The position numbers and the translations under genes were made by a program. A stretch of 64,000 bases of DNA from an uncultured Massilia sp. (lineage in GTDB: Bacteria > Pseudomonadota > Gammaproteobacteria > Burkholderiales > Burkholderiaceae): assembly GCA_946481275.1 (NCBI GenBank), contig CAMLMV010000007.1, positions 1-64,000 on the forward strand, written 5' to 3'. Shown piece after piece: positions 40,828 through 49,487 of this stretch (position 1 is its first letter; each line of letters opens with the position of its first letter). The notes below the pieces were generated by a model. The model made no database searches and was not told the origin of the DNA. It saw only the letters and a list, made by a program, of their open reading frames with translations.

Positions 40828-43725
40828 ATGAAGCAAACCCAACTTTCCAGGGCGATCGCATTGGCGCTCGCCGCTGCCTACACACCGGTGGTCCTCGCCC
40901 AGGACGTGTCGACCACCGACACCGCACAAAAGCCCAAGGAAGAAACGCAGGTCGTGACGGTGACGGGCTTCCGCTCCAGCCTGGAGCGTGCCCTGGGCCT
41001 GAAGCAGCAGGCGATCGGCGTGCGCGATTCGATCGTCGCCGAGGATATCGGCAAGTTCCCCGAGGCGAACGTCGCCGAATCCCTGCAGCGTATTCCCGGC
41101 GTGTACGTCATCCGGGACGGTGCGTCCAACGAAGGCCAGCGCATCAACATCCGTGGCCTGGGTCCACAGTACTCGGTGACGACGATCAACGGCGCGCCCG
41201 TCCACACGACGTCGTCGGGTAACGCGGGCGCGGCGGTACGCGACTTCAACTACGACGTGTTCGCGTCCGACCTGTTCGGCCGGGTCGATTTCTACAAGAG
41301 CCCGATGGCGGACCTGGAGGAGGGCGGCATCGGCGGTATCGTCGACCTGCAGACGCCCCGTCCTTTCGACAAGAAGGGACGCACGATCCGTTATGCCGCG
41401 TCGGCCTCGTACAACTCCGCGTCCGACAAGACCGACCCGCGTTATTCGCTCATTCTCAGCAACACCTGGGGAAACTTTGGCGCGCTGGTCGGGTTCGCCC
41501 ACAGCGGCAGCACCAACATGAGATCGGGCTTCCAGTCCACCGGCGGCTACCTGAGCCCGGCGCAGGCCCGCAATAACGCGCCGTCCGGCTTTTCCCTGCC
41601 CTTCAACTACGACCTGGATTACAACGACCCGCGTGCCAATCTTGGCGGGCTGACGCGCGACCAGGTCGACAATGCCTTGCTGCCGCGCTTTCATCGCGTG
41701 TACGGCTCGCTCAACAAGCGCAAGCGCGACGGCCTCGTCACGTCGCTGCAGTACAAGAACGGTCCTCTCGACGTCAGCCTGGACGGCCTGTTCTCCCGCC
41801 TGAGCGACACGCGCGACGAGTACACGTTCGGCGTGGCCATCCGGAATTCGCGCACGACCAACACCAGCATTCCGTCCGGCCTGCCCGGACACAACGGCAT
41901 GGTGCCGCTGGACGTCTTCATCGACCGGAACAACGTCCTGCAGGGCACGTTCGCGAACACGTCGTACATCAACGAGAACTACATCTACGACTCGAAGACC
42001 AGTTTCGGGCTGGGATCGATCAATGCCAAATACACGTTCTCGCCGCGGCTGAAAGTCACCGCCAGCGGGGGACGTTCCAGCAGCAAGGCATACTTCACCA
42101 ACAACCGCATCTACACCAACATCTATGGCGTGACGAGCACGCTCGACTCGTCGCAGGACAATGTGTATCCGGTGCTGGCCGCGACGGGCGTCGACTACAA
42201 CGACAAGTCCATCTACAAGGATCCGATCATCACGTATAACTACGTCGACGAGTACGATACCGGCGAGCATTTGAAGACCGCCGTCGACTGGGACTACGAC
42301 CTGTGGGGCGGCTGGACCGGCAAGCTGAAAGCGGGCGTGTCCTACGTCTCGTCCGGCAAGCAGGTCGGCCGCTACAACGGTACGACACTCGGCCAGACGA
42401 TGCGGCTGCCGATCGGCGGCTCGGTGAATTCGCTGGGCAATTCGATCACGTCGTATATGGTCCAGGGATCGCCGTTGCAACATTTCGCGCCCGATGCCCC
42501 GGCGACGTTCCCGACCTCGTTCGCGCACTTCGATCGCGGCTTCATCGAGGACGTCCTGCAACCCGGTCGCGCGAAGCTGGGTACGCCCCCCGACCTTGCG
42601 TCCAGCTTCGAGACGAACGAAGCCGTCACGTCGCTGTTCCTCCAGTCGGACTTCACCGGCGAACTGTTCGGCCGCGCACTGCGCCTGAATGCCGGTGTGC
42701 GTTATGCGCGTACCAGGACGCAGATCGACAACTACACGCAGGTGACCGAGAACGGTGTGCGGAAGTACGTGCCGAATCACCGGGACAGCAGCTACGCGAA
42801 CGTGCTCCCAAGCCTGTCGGCCGCGTATGACTTGCGCGACGACGTGATCCTGCGTGCGTCGGTCGGCCGCACCATCACCCGGGCCGCGCTGTCCCTGATC
42901 GCCGCCAACACGACGATCCCGAACCAGTTCGAACCCAACGCGACGTCAGGCAACCCGAACCTGAAGCCGCAGCTTTCCGACCAGGTCGACCTGACTGGTG
43001 AATGGTACTTCCAGAAGGGCAGCCTGGTCAGCGTGGGCTACTTCTTCAAGAAGATGAAGGACCTGACACAGGCGCAGCGCACCGTCGTGCCGTTCAGTTC
43101 CCTCGGCCTGCCCGACACCGCACTCGGCACGAACCTGTGGATGCCCGGTACGAATCATCCGGATCCGAACCTGCCGATCACGGTATCGAGCTACGTGAAT
43201 ATGGCCAAGCAGAATGTCAGCGGCATCGAGCTGGCCTACCAGCAGGCGTTCACGTTCCTGCCCGAGCCCTTCAACGGATTGGGCGCGATGGCGAGCTATA
43301 CCCGTGTCAAGTGGCCGGTGCCGGACTGGGTCAACCCGGACGGCACGAAGCAGACCGTATGGGAAGTGCCGCGCTACTCCTACAACCTCACCGCGTACTA
43401 CGAAAAAGGTCCATGGGCGCTGCGTACTTCGTATAACTACCGCGACGGCAACATCCTCGCGCGCAGCCAGCCCGGCATCAACGTGGCGTTGAACGGGCAA
43501 GCGCCGTGGGTCGCCGGCCGACGATTCGTCGACGCTTCGATCTCCTACAAGATCACGGAGAACCTCGAGCTTCGCCTGGACGGCATGAACCTGACCAATG
43601 ACCTGAGCTACGTCTATTACAAGGACATGATGGGCCGCCCCAACTACGGCAACGACCGCGCCCGGACCGACAACCTGCTGTATGACGGCCGTACGTTCCA
43701 GATCGGCATTCGCGGCAAGTTCTGA
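40828..43725 (+). CDS. TonB-dependent receptor (TonB-Xanth-Caul type)
   Basis: 965 residues. A signal peptide ends near PVVLAQ. The plug motifs are VTGFRSSLERALGLKQQ, IGVRDSIVAEDIGKFPEANV, SLQRIPGV and INIRGLGPQYSVTTING, the style of carbohydrate receptors in Xanthomonas and Caulobacter. The barrel ends in FQIGIRGKF with C-terminal Phe. It lies under LacI-type operators and is followed by a hairpin and the GH105 and DUF2264 genes. The predicted cargo is an unsaturated oligogalacturonide or rhamnogalacturonan oligosaccharide. CAGGAGAC precedes the ATG. Confidence 0.9.
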   Translation: MKQTQLSRAIALALAAAYTPVVLAQDVSTTDTAQKPKEETQVVTVTGFRSSLERALGLKQQAIGVRDSIVAEDIGKFPEANVAESLQRIPGVYVIRDGASNEGQRINIRGLGPQYSVTTINGAPVHTTSSGNAGAAVRDFNYDVFASDLFGRVDFYKSPMADLEEGGIGGIVDLQTPRPFDKKGRTIRYAASASYNSASDKTDPRYSLILSNTWGNFGALVGFAHSGSTNMRSGFQSTGGYLSPAQARNNAPSGFSLPFNYDLDYNDPRANLGGLTRDQVDNALLPRFHRVYGSLNKRKRDGLVTSLQYKNGPLDVSLDGLFSRLSDTRDEYTFGVAIRNSRTTNTSIPSGLPGHNGMVPLDVFIDRNNVLQGTFANTSYINENYIYDSKTSFGLGSINAKYTFSPRLKVTASGGRSSSKAYFTNNRIYTNIYGVTSTLDSSQDNVYPVLAATGVDYNDKSIYKDPIITYNYVDEYDTGEHLKTAVDWDYDLWGGWTGKLKAGVSYVSSGKQVGRYNGTTLGQTMRLPIGGSVNSLGNSITSYMVQGSPLQHFAPDAPATFPTSFAHFDRGFIEDVLQPGRAKLGTPPDLASSFETNEAVTSLFLQSDFTGELFGRALRLNAGVRYARTRTQIDNYTQVTENGVRKYVPNHRDSSYANVLPSLSAAYDLRDDVILRASVGRTITRAALSLIAANTTIPNQFEPNATSGNPNLKPQLSDQVDLTGEWYFQKGSLVSVGYFFKKMKDLTQAQRTVVPFSSLGLPDTALGTNLWMPGTNHPDPNLPITVSSYVNMAKQNVSGIELAYQQAFTFLPEPFNGLGAMASYTRVKWPVPDWVNPDGTKQTVWEVPRYSYNLTAYYEKGPWALRTSYNYRDGNILARSQPGINVALNGQAPWVAGRRFVDASISYKITENLELRLDGMNLTNDLSYVYYKDMMGRPNYGNDRARTDNLLYDGRTFQIGIRGKF

Positions 43726-43750
43726 CGTCGCTTCTTCCAACACCACCTAT

Positions 43751-43780
43751 GTGAAGCGGCTGTCGGCGCGGCCGCTTCAC
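43751..43780 (+). other. Intergenic hairpin between receptor and GH105 genes
   Basis: GTGAAGCGGC and GCCGCTTCAC form a perfect 10-bp stem with a 10-base loop and no T-tract. It may stabilise the upstream receptor mRNA or partly terminate transcription, setting different receptor and enzyme levels. Confidence 0.6.
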
Positions 43781-43805
43781 GGCGCATCGCATCAAGGAAT
43801 AGATT

Positions 43806-44987
43806 TTGAAAACGAAAGTACTCATGTCAATCTTTACCGGCTCGCTGGCCATCCTGTCAGGCTGTGCGTCCGTGGCGGGCCACGGACCGGACAGCGTGCA
43901 GGCGCCCGCCAGTGCAACGGTGCCTTCCATCCCCGCGTTGCGCTCGGAAGCCCGGGCCGTGATCGCCAAGGTGAACGACCACTGGCAGGCAACGACGCCG
44001 GCGACGGAAAGGGCGTTCTGGGACGTCGCCGCGTATCACACCGGGAACATGGCCGCGTACCAGGCCACCGGCAACGAGGCCTACCGCCGCTACTCGGAGC
44101 GGTGGGCGGAATTCAACCAGTGGAAGGGCGCCAGGTCCGACAACAAGGCCGAGTGGAAGCTCACGTACGGCGAAACCGATGACCACGTGCTGTTCGGGGA
44201 CTGGCAGGTCTGCTTCCAGACCTATCTCGATTTGTATGCGCTCGACAAGGACCCGCGCAAGGTGGCCAGGGCCCGCGACGTGATGGGATACCAGATCGGC
44301 ACCGCGCGCAACGACTACTGGTGGTGGGTCGACGGCCTGTACATGGTGATGCCGGTTATGACGAAGATGTACAGGCTGACGGGTGACCCGCGCTACCTGG
44401 ACAAGTTGAGCGAGTATTTTCAATACACGAACAGCATCATGCTCGACGCCCAGTCGGGCCTTTACTACCGCGATGCGCGCTACGTCTATCCGAAACACAA
44501 GAGCGTAAACGGCAAGAAGGATTTTTGGTCGCGGGGTAATGGTTGGGTCTTTGCCGCACTTGCCAGGGTGCTGGCCGACCTGCCCGCGGACAGCGCGCAG
44601 CGACCGGAATTCGAAGGCAGGTTCAGGGCGTTGGCCGCCGCGTTGAAGAACACGCAGCAGGCGGACGGTTACTGGACGCGCAGCCTGATCGATCCCGCGC
44701 ACGCGCCGGGGCCGGAAACGAGCGGCACCGCGTTCTTCACTTATGGCCTGCTCTGGGGCGTCAACAACGGCCTGCTCGACCGCGCCACCTATCTTCCCAC
44801 TGCCCTCAAGGGCTGGAATTACATCACCAGGGTTGCAGTTCAAGCGGACGGCACGGTCGGCTACGTCCAGCCGATCGGCGACCGTGCCATTCCGGGACAG
44901 GTCGTCAACCGGGATTCGACCGCGAATTTCGGTGTCGGCGCCGTCCTGCTCGCGGCGGCCGAGATGTCCAGGCTGCACGACCAATAA
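43806..44987 (+). CDS. GH105/GH88 unsaturated rhamnogalacturonyl hydrolase, lipoprotein
   Basis: 393 residues. A lipobox LAILSGC puts the lipidated Cys near residue 20. The (alpha/alpha)6 domain shows YGETDDHVLFGDWQV, NDYWWWVDGLYMVMPV (with the conserved Asp expected to start vinyl-ether hydration) and DFWSRGNGWVFAALARVL, all GH88/GH105 hallmarks. It removes the unsaturated uronic acid left by pectate/rhamnogalacturonan lyases, so it acts just after the PL1 enzyme of this locus, probably in the periplasm. The start is TTG 43,806 with AAGGAA upstream; an ATG six codons later would shorten the signal. Confidence 0.9.
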   Translation: MKTKVLMSIFTGSLAILSGCASVAGHGPDSVQAPASATVPSIPALRSEARAVIAKVNDHWQATTPATERAFWDVAAYHTGNMAAYQATGNEAYRRYSERWAEFNQWKGARSDNKAEWKLTYGETDDHVLFGDWQVCFQTYLDLYALDKDPRKVARARDVMGYQIGTARNDYWWWVDGLYMVMPVMTKMYRLTGDPRYLDKLSEYFQYTNSIMLDAQSGLYYRDARYVYPKHKSVNGKKDFWSRGNGWVFAALARVLADLPADSAQRPEFEGRFRALAAALKNTQQADGYWTRSLIDPAHAPGPETSGTAFFTYGLLWGVNNGLLDRATYLPTALKGWNYITRVAVQADGTVGYVQPIGDRAIPGQVVNRDSTANFGVGAVLLAAAEMSRLHDQ

Positions 44988-45021
44988 CGCCGGCATGGAC
45001 GGCGTAGATACAGGAGACAAT

Positions 45022-46293
45022 ATGCAACGAAGGAATTTTTTTGGAACGATCGTCGCCGGAGGCGGATTGAGCATGCTGGGCGGCGGATTGCCGGCCGGCG
45101 CGCTGGCGCAGGCGCCGGTTCCCGCGCCGCGCCCTGGCCAGGACCGGGCCTATATGGCGGGCCTGCTGCAAAAGATTGCCGAGCCGGTCTTGTCCAGCAT
45201 GGCGCGGGGCGCCCTGAAGCGCGAGTTCGACATGGAACTGAGCCCCGTCTGGGACGGCCGCGACAGGAATGTCGGTTACCTCGAGTGCTTTGGCCGGCTG
45301 ATGTCCGGTTGCGCACCCTGGCTCGCCTTGCCGGACGACGCCAGCGCCGAAGGGCGCGTGCGCAAGCATCTGCGCGAACTCGCGCTGCAGAGCTTCGTGC
45401 AGGCCGTCGATCCGAAGAGTCCCGACTACCTGGCATGGGGCGACAACTTCCAGGTGCTGGTCGATTCGGCCTACTTCACCAGCGCGCTGATGCGTGCTCC
45501 ACGCGCCCTCTGGGATCCGCTCGACCGTACGACGAAGGAGCGGATCGTCGCGAGGGTCAAGGACTTGCGGCGCATCCTGCCGCTGTACACCAACTGGTTG
45601 CTGTTCGCAGCGATGAACGAAGCATTCCTGCTCAGCATCGGCGAGGCGCACGACCCGCTGCGCCTGAACACCGCCATCGACAAGGTCGAAGAGTGGTATG
45701 TCGGCGATGGCTGGATCAAGGACGGGGAGCATTTCCACTTCGATTACTACGATTCCTTCGTCATCTATCCGATGCTGATCATGGTCCTCGAACAGGCCAG
45801 CCGCCATCATGCCCAGGTGCGCGGCAACGCCGGGGAAAAGCTGGCCCTCGCGGTCAAGCGCGCGCAGCGTCTCGGCGAACATCTCGAGCGCTTCGTTTCC
45901 CCGATCGGTACGTTTCCACCGATCGGCCGGTCGGCAACCTACCGGACCGGCGCATTCCAGGTGCTGGCCCTTCTGGCATGGCGCAAGCAGCTCCCGGCCT
46001 CGCTGCCTGAGGGCCAGGTAAGGGCTGCGTTGCAGTCCGTCCACCAGGCCACGTGGGCACACCCAAGCAATTTCTCGGCGAAAGGTTTTCTCACGCTGGG
46101 GTTCGCGGGACACCAGCCAGGCCTCGCCGACGTATATTCGAACAGCGGCAGCATGTACATCGCCACCGAGAGCTTCCTCGCGCTCGGATTGCCCGAGAAC
46201 GACTCGTATTGGACCAGCCCGGCGCAGGAGTGGACGCAGCAAAAGGCCTACAGCCAGAAGCCGTTTCCCCGGGACGGCTACGTGTCTTACTGA
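45022..46293 (+). CDS. DUF2264 family putative glycoside hydrolase, Tat/Sec-exported
   Basis: 423 residues. The N-terminus QRRNFFGTIVAGGGLSMLGG is twin-arginine-like, ending at GALAQA. The body is an all-helical DUF2264 domain: DRNVGYLECFGRLMSGCAPW, NWLLFAAMNEAFLL, WYVGDGWIKDGEHFHFDYYD and SPIGTFPPIGRSATYRTGAF. The family occurs beside GH105 in pectin loci. I recall that some relatives are classed as GH154 beta-glucuronidases, but have not verified this for this branch. It follows GH105 by 34 bases with CAGGAGAC before the ATG, so it is in the same operon. Confidence 0.78.
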   Translation: MQRRNFFGTIVAGGGLSMLGGGLPAGALAQAPVPAPRPGQDRAYMAGLLQKIAEPVLSSMARGALKREFDMELSPVWDGRDRNVGYLECFGRLMSGCAPWLALPDDASAEGRVRKHLRELALQSFVQAVDPKSPDYLAWGDNFQVLVDSAYFTSALMRAPRALWDPLDRTTKERIVARVKDLRRILPLYTNWLLFAAMNEAFLLSIGEAHDPLRLNTAIDKVEEWYVGDGWIKDGEHFHFDYYDSFVIYPMLIMVLEQASRHHAQVRGNAGEKLALAVKRAQRLGEHLERFVSPIGTFPPIGRSATYRTGAFQVLALLAWRKQLPASLPEGQVRAALQSVHQATWAHPSNFSAKGFLTLGFAGHQPGLADVYSNSGSMYIATESFLALGLPENDSYWTSPAQEWTQQKAYSQKPFPRDGYVSY

Positions 46294-46444
46294 CAGGTGT
46301 CGGGGCCGCAGGCATACATTTCGGGGATCATGGCCGCCATCATCAAGCGCCCGTACGGTTTTTAGCTGTACGTAATGCACAAGCGGATTTATGCTTATAG
46401 GAAGCATATCCAATACTGCATTATTTGACTTGTTTCACGGGGCC

Positions 46445-48877
46445 ATGATGAAGTCGAGTCAGCGAAATCTGCGTCGTGGTATGAACCGCCATGCCGTCGG
46501 GCTTGCATTGGCCACGATGGCTGCGGCAGCTGGCATGCCGGAAGTCTGTCGCGCTCAAGCTGACATGCCGGTAGTCACGGTCACCGCGCAGAGCCGCAGC
46601 CAGGAAATCCAGAACGTGCCGATCGCCGTGCAGACGCTGGCCGGCAGCGCGCTCAAGGATGTCGGCGTGGTCAACCTGGCCGACATGGATGCGTTCGTCC
46701 CCGGCTTGTCGGTCGAGGCACTGCAATCCACCCGGCCGATCATCTTCCTGCGTGGCGTCGGCACCCTGGACTACGGCATCGGCACCGACTCGCCGGTCGG
46801 CATCTTTACCGACTCCGTGTACGTCGGCAAGACCGGCGGATCGCTGCTGAACTTCAATGACGTCAAGCGGATCGAGGTGTTGAAAGGTCCGCAGGGCACG
46901 CTGTTCGGACGCAATGCGGCGGCCGGCGTCATTTCCATTGTCACCAACGATCCCGTCGAGCGGTTCGAAGCCAGCGGACTGGTCCGGGTTGGAACCCGTG
47001 GTGCGGTCCATACCGAGCTGCTCTACAACACGCCGCTCGCCGAGGGGCTGGCGCTGCGCATCTCGGCGATCGACCAGCGCGACAACGGCTGGGTCCGCAA
47101 CACCTTCAACGGCCGGCGCATGGGCGACGACGGCGACCGCGGCCTGCGCGCCACCGTGCGCTGGCGGCGTGGCGACACCGACGCCATTCTCGGCTGGGAG
47201 CACGGGGTGATGCGTGTGTCCGGCCCGCCGGTGTTTTCCCTCACGGGCGGGAAGATCGACTTCGCCGGGCCCGCGACATGGATCGATCCGCGCAGGCAGC
47301 CGCTGGCCAACGACGCCGAGCCCAATATCCAGTCGCGCACGTTCGACGGCCTCACCCTGCGCGTGACGACCCCGCTGCGCCATGCGACACTGAGCAGTAT
47401 CACCGCCTACCGCCACTTCAACACGCAGAACTGGCAGGACAACGACGGCTCGGTGAATCCGGCAGCGTATATCGGCATCGGCAACGTCGAATCGAACGCC
47501 ACCTGGCAGCAGGAGTTCAAGTTGAACGGACAGACCGGCACCCTCGACTGGGTAGGGGGCGTCAGTGCCTATCGCGAGCGTGCCACCCAGACGCAACACG
47601 TGGACTTGACGACGCTGTCGCTGGACACGCTGATTCGCCACGCCGCCGGCAGCGCGCCCTATGCCACGCTGACCAGCCTGGCCCAGGGCATCGGCCGCGC
47701 CACCGGCAACGCGGCGCTGCAGGGACTGAGCCTCGCCGGCCTGCCGTGGCGCGAGAGCATCCACGACAAGGGCAATTACCGCGCGTATGCCGTGTATGGC
47801 GACCTGCTCTGGCATCTGGACCCTGTCACCAACCTGACCGTCGGCGGCCGCTTCACGCACGACGACAAGCGCTTCAGCTGGTACAACCCGCCGCGTACGG
47901 CCAGCGAGCTCGATGCGCGCCTCGCCGTCATACAGCAAGCACAGCTGTTTCCAACCGCTGTCGCCCTGAAACTGCTGACCCCGCAACAGGCGGCGTCGCT
48001 GCAGGCCGTCGTGGCACGCAATGTCGAGTTCAACAACAGCGTATCGAGCACCAGGCCGTTTCCGGCCTCGAGGAGCTGGAACAACGTCAGCCCGCGCATC
48101 GTCCTCGACCGCCACCTGACGCCCGACCACATGGCGTACGGCTCGTGGAGCAAGGGCTATCTTGCCGGCGGTTTCGATGCCCTCGGCGTGAATGGCTATT
48201 ACGACGAGGAGCTGGTGACGAATACCGAGATCGGCATCAAGGGGCGGGTGCGTGCGCTGGGCCTGTCCTACGACGCGTCGATCTTCCACTACGACTACAC
48301 GAACCTGCAAAGCCTGACCCTGGTGCCGTCCAATGCCGGCGCCGGCGTGCCCAGCTACCAGGTCGTCAACAGCGACCAGCGTGGCACGGGCGCCGAGGTG
48401 AGCGCGCAATGGACGCTCAACCGGACCTGGCGCCTGAACGGGGCGCTGGCCTACCTCGACCAGACCTATGCGCACTACGTGTCGCCGACCGGTGTCAGGC
48501 TGGATGGCCAGCCCGCCGGCGCGCCGCGCCTGAGCGCCAGTGCCGGCGCCAGCGCGCGCTGGCCGCTGTGGAACGGGACGGCGGACTTCAACGTGATGCT
48601 CGGCTACATCGGCGAACGGCGCTGCAATGCCGACACGACGGCGCAGGGAACGTGCAACCCCGGCGGCAGCGTCGATGCCGGGGCGGCGCGCGAGAAAGTC
48701 GATGTGCGCCTTGGCTGGTCGGCGCCGTCGGGCAACTGGGGCGTGGGCGTGGTCGTGACCAACTTCACCAACCGGCAATATGTGGCGGTCAATACCGTCG
48801 GTTCGGTCGTAGGCTCGCCTTACGGCTATGTGAGCAAGCCGCGCATGATCGCGCTCGAGCTGCGTGGGCGGCTGTAA
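46445..48877 (+). CDS. TonB-dependent receptor
   Basis: About 810 residues. A signal peptide ends near VCRAQA. The plug has VVTVTAQSRSQEIQNVPIAV, IFLRGVGTLDYGIGTDS and RIEVLKGPQGTLFGRNAAAG. The barrel ends in MIALELRGRL, with C-terminal Leu rather than Phe. The style is that of receptors commonly labelled siderophore/vitamin-type ('VPIAV...GVG') in Sphingomonads and Massilia, so its cargo need not be pectin. It lies 150 bases after DUF2264 with no terminator seen. The start is uncertain: ATGs at 46,391, 46,445, 46,448 and 46,481 are possible. Confidence 0.83.
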   Translation: MMKSSQRNLRRGMNRHAVGLALATMAAAAGMPEVCRAQADMPVVTVTAQSRSQEIQNVPIAVQTLAGSALKDVGVVNLADMDAFVPGLSVEALQSTRPIIFLRGVGTLDYGIGTDSPVGIFTDSVYVGKTGGSLLNFNDVKRIEVLKGPQGTLFGRNAAAGVISIVTNDPVERFEASGLVRVGTRGAVHTELLYNTPLAEGLALRISAIDQRDNGWVRNTFNGRRMGDDGDRGLRATVRWRRGDTDAILGWEHGVMRVSGPPVFSLTGGKIDFAGPATWIDPRRQPLANDAEPNIQSRTFDGLTLRVTTPLRHATLSSITAYRHFNTQNWQDNDGSVNPAAYIGIGNVESNATWQQEFKLNGQTGTLDWVGGVSAYRERATQTQHVDLTTLSLDTLIRHAAGSAPYATLTSLAQGIGRATGNAALQGLSLAGLPWRESIHDKGNYRAYAVYGDLLWHLDPVTNLTVGGRFTHDDKRFSWYNPPRTASELDARLAVIQQAQLFPTAVALKLLTPQQAASLQAVVARNVEFNNSVSSTRPFPASRSWNNVSPRIVLDRHLTPDHMAYGSWSKGYLAGGFDALGVNGYYDEELVTNTEIGIKGRVRALGLSYDASIFHYDYTNLQSLTLVPSNAGAGVPSYQVVNSDQRGTGAEVSAQWTLNRTWRLNGALAYLDQTYAHYVSPTGVRLDGQPAGAPRLSASAGASARWPLWNGTADFNVMLGYIGERRCNADTTAQGTCNPGGSVDAGAAREKVDVRLGWSAPSGNWGVGVVVTNFTNRQYVAVNTVGSVVGSPYGYVSKPRMIALELRGRL

Positions 48878-48927
48878 GCCAGGGCCGACGGTCGCGATTG
48901 CCGCACGAACGTCCCCCTGCGACGTGG

Positions 48928-49473
48928 TCAGCCTGCCGTTTTTTCGAACCTGAACATGCCATCGTCCACATCGTCGTCGGGCGGAGCCCCGATGGATGGT
49001 TCGTGGGGGGGCGGATGACGGGGATTGTAGAATTCGACGATCCTGAACCCGCACTTGTTCACGTAAAAGTGGATGTTCCGCCTGTCGAAGCAAGGGGTGT
49101 GCGTTTCCCACACCTTCGTGTCGGGATGGGCTTTCTCGATTTCCAGCCAGGCGCGGTGTCCGATGCCGCGGTCGTGCATCCGGGGCGAGACAAAGAAGAA
49201 GGCGAGCGCGCTTCTTTGCGCCGTTTCATCGATCACCACCACGGCGCCGCCGACCCGTTCGCCGTCCGCGATCACGTGGTAGGTCACGGCGTCCGGGGCG
49301 CCGACCGATTCGTCGATATCCTCGTCGGACGGAATGAGTTCGTCGGGCGCCGACCCGAATGCCGCCGCGACGCCGGCGCCAAAAGCCTCTTGCAGGCCGC
49401 GTTTGAAGGCGGGCAGGTCGGCGTGGCCGATGCGTTCGAGGGTGACCCTGCTTGCGTGTCGTGGTTTGTTCAT
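48928..49473 (-). CDS. GNAT family N-acetyltransferase
   Basis: 181 residues. The acetyl-CoA-binding core is seen in GAVVVIDETAQRSALAFFFV, then SPRMHDRGIGHRAW (the R/Q-x-x-G-x-G/A loop) and the C-terminal NIHFYVNKCGFRIVEFY. The N-terminal half resembles GNATs of the 'AFG-x-G-DELIPSDEDI' type. Substrate unknown; a role in drug or amine acetylation would fit its place 14 bases after an efflux pump gene on the same strand. GGAG precedes ATG 49,473. Confidence 0.85.
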   Translation of the reverse strand: MNKPRHASRVTLERIGHADLPAFKRGLQEAFGAGVAAAFGSAPDELIPSDEDIDESVGAPDAVTYHVIADGERVGGAVVVIDETAQRSALAFFFVSPRMHDRGIGHRAWLEIEKAHPDTKVWETHTPCFDRRNIHFYVNKCGFRIVEFYNPRHPPPHEPSIGAPPDDDVDDGMFRFEKTAG

Positions 49474-49487
49474 GAGTGCTCCAGAAG

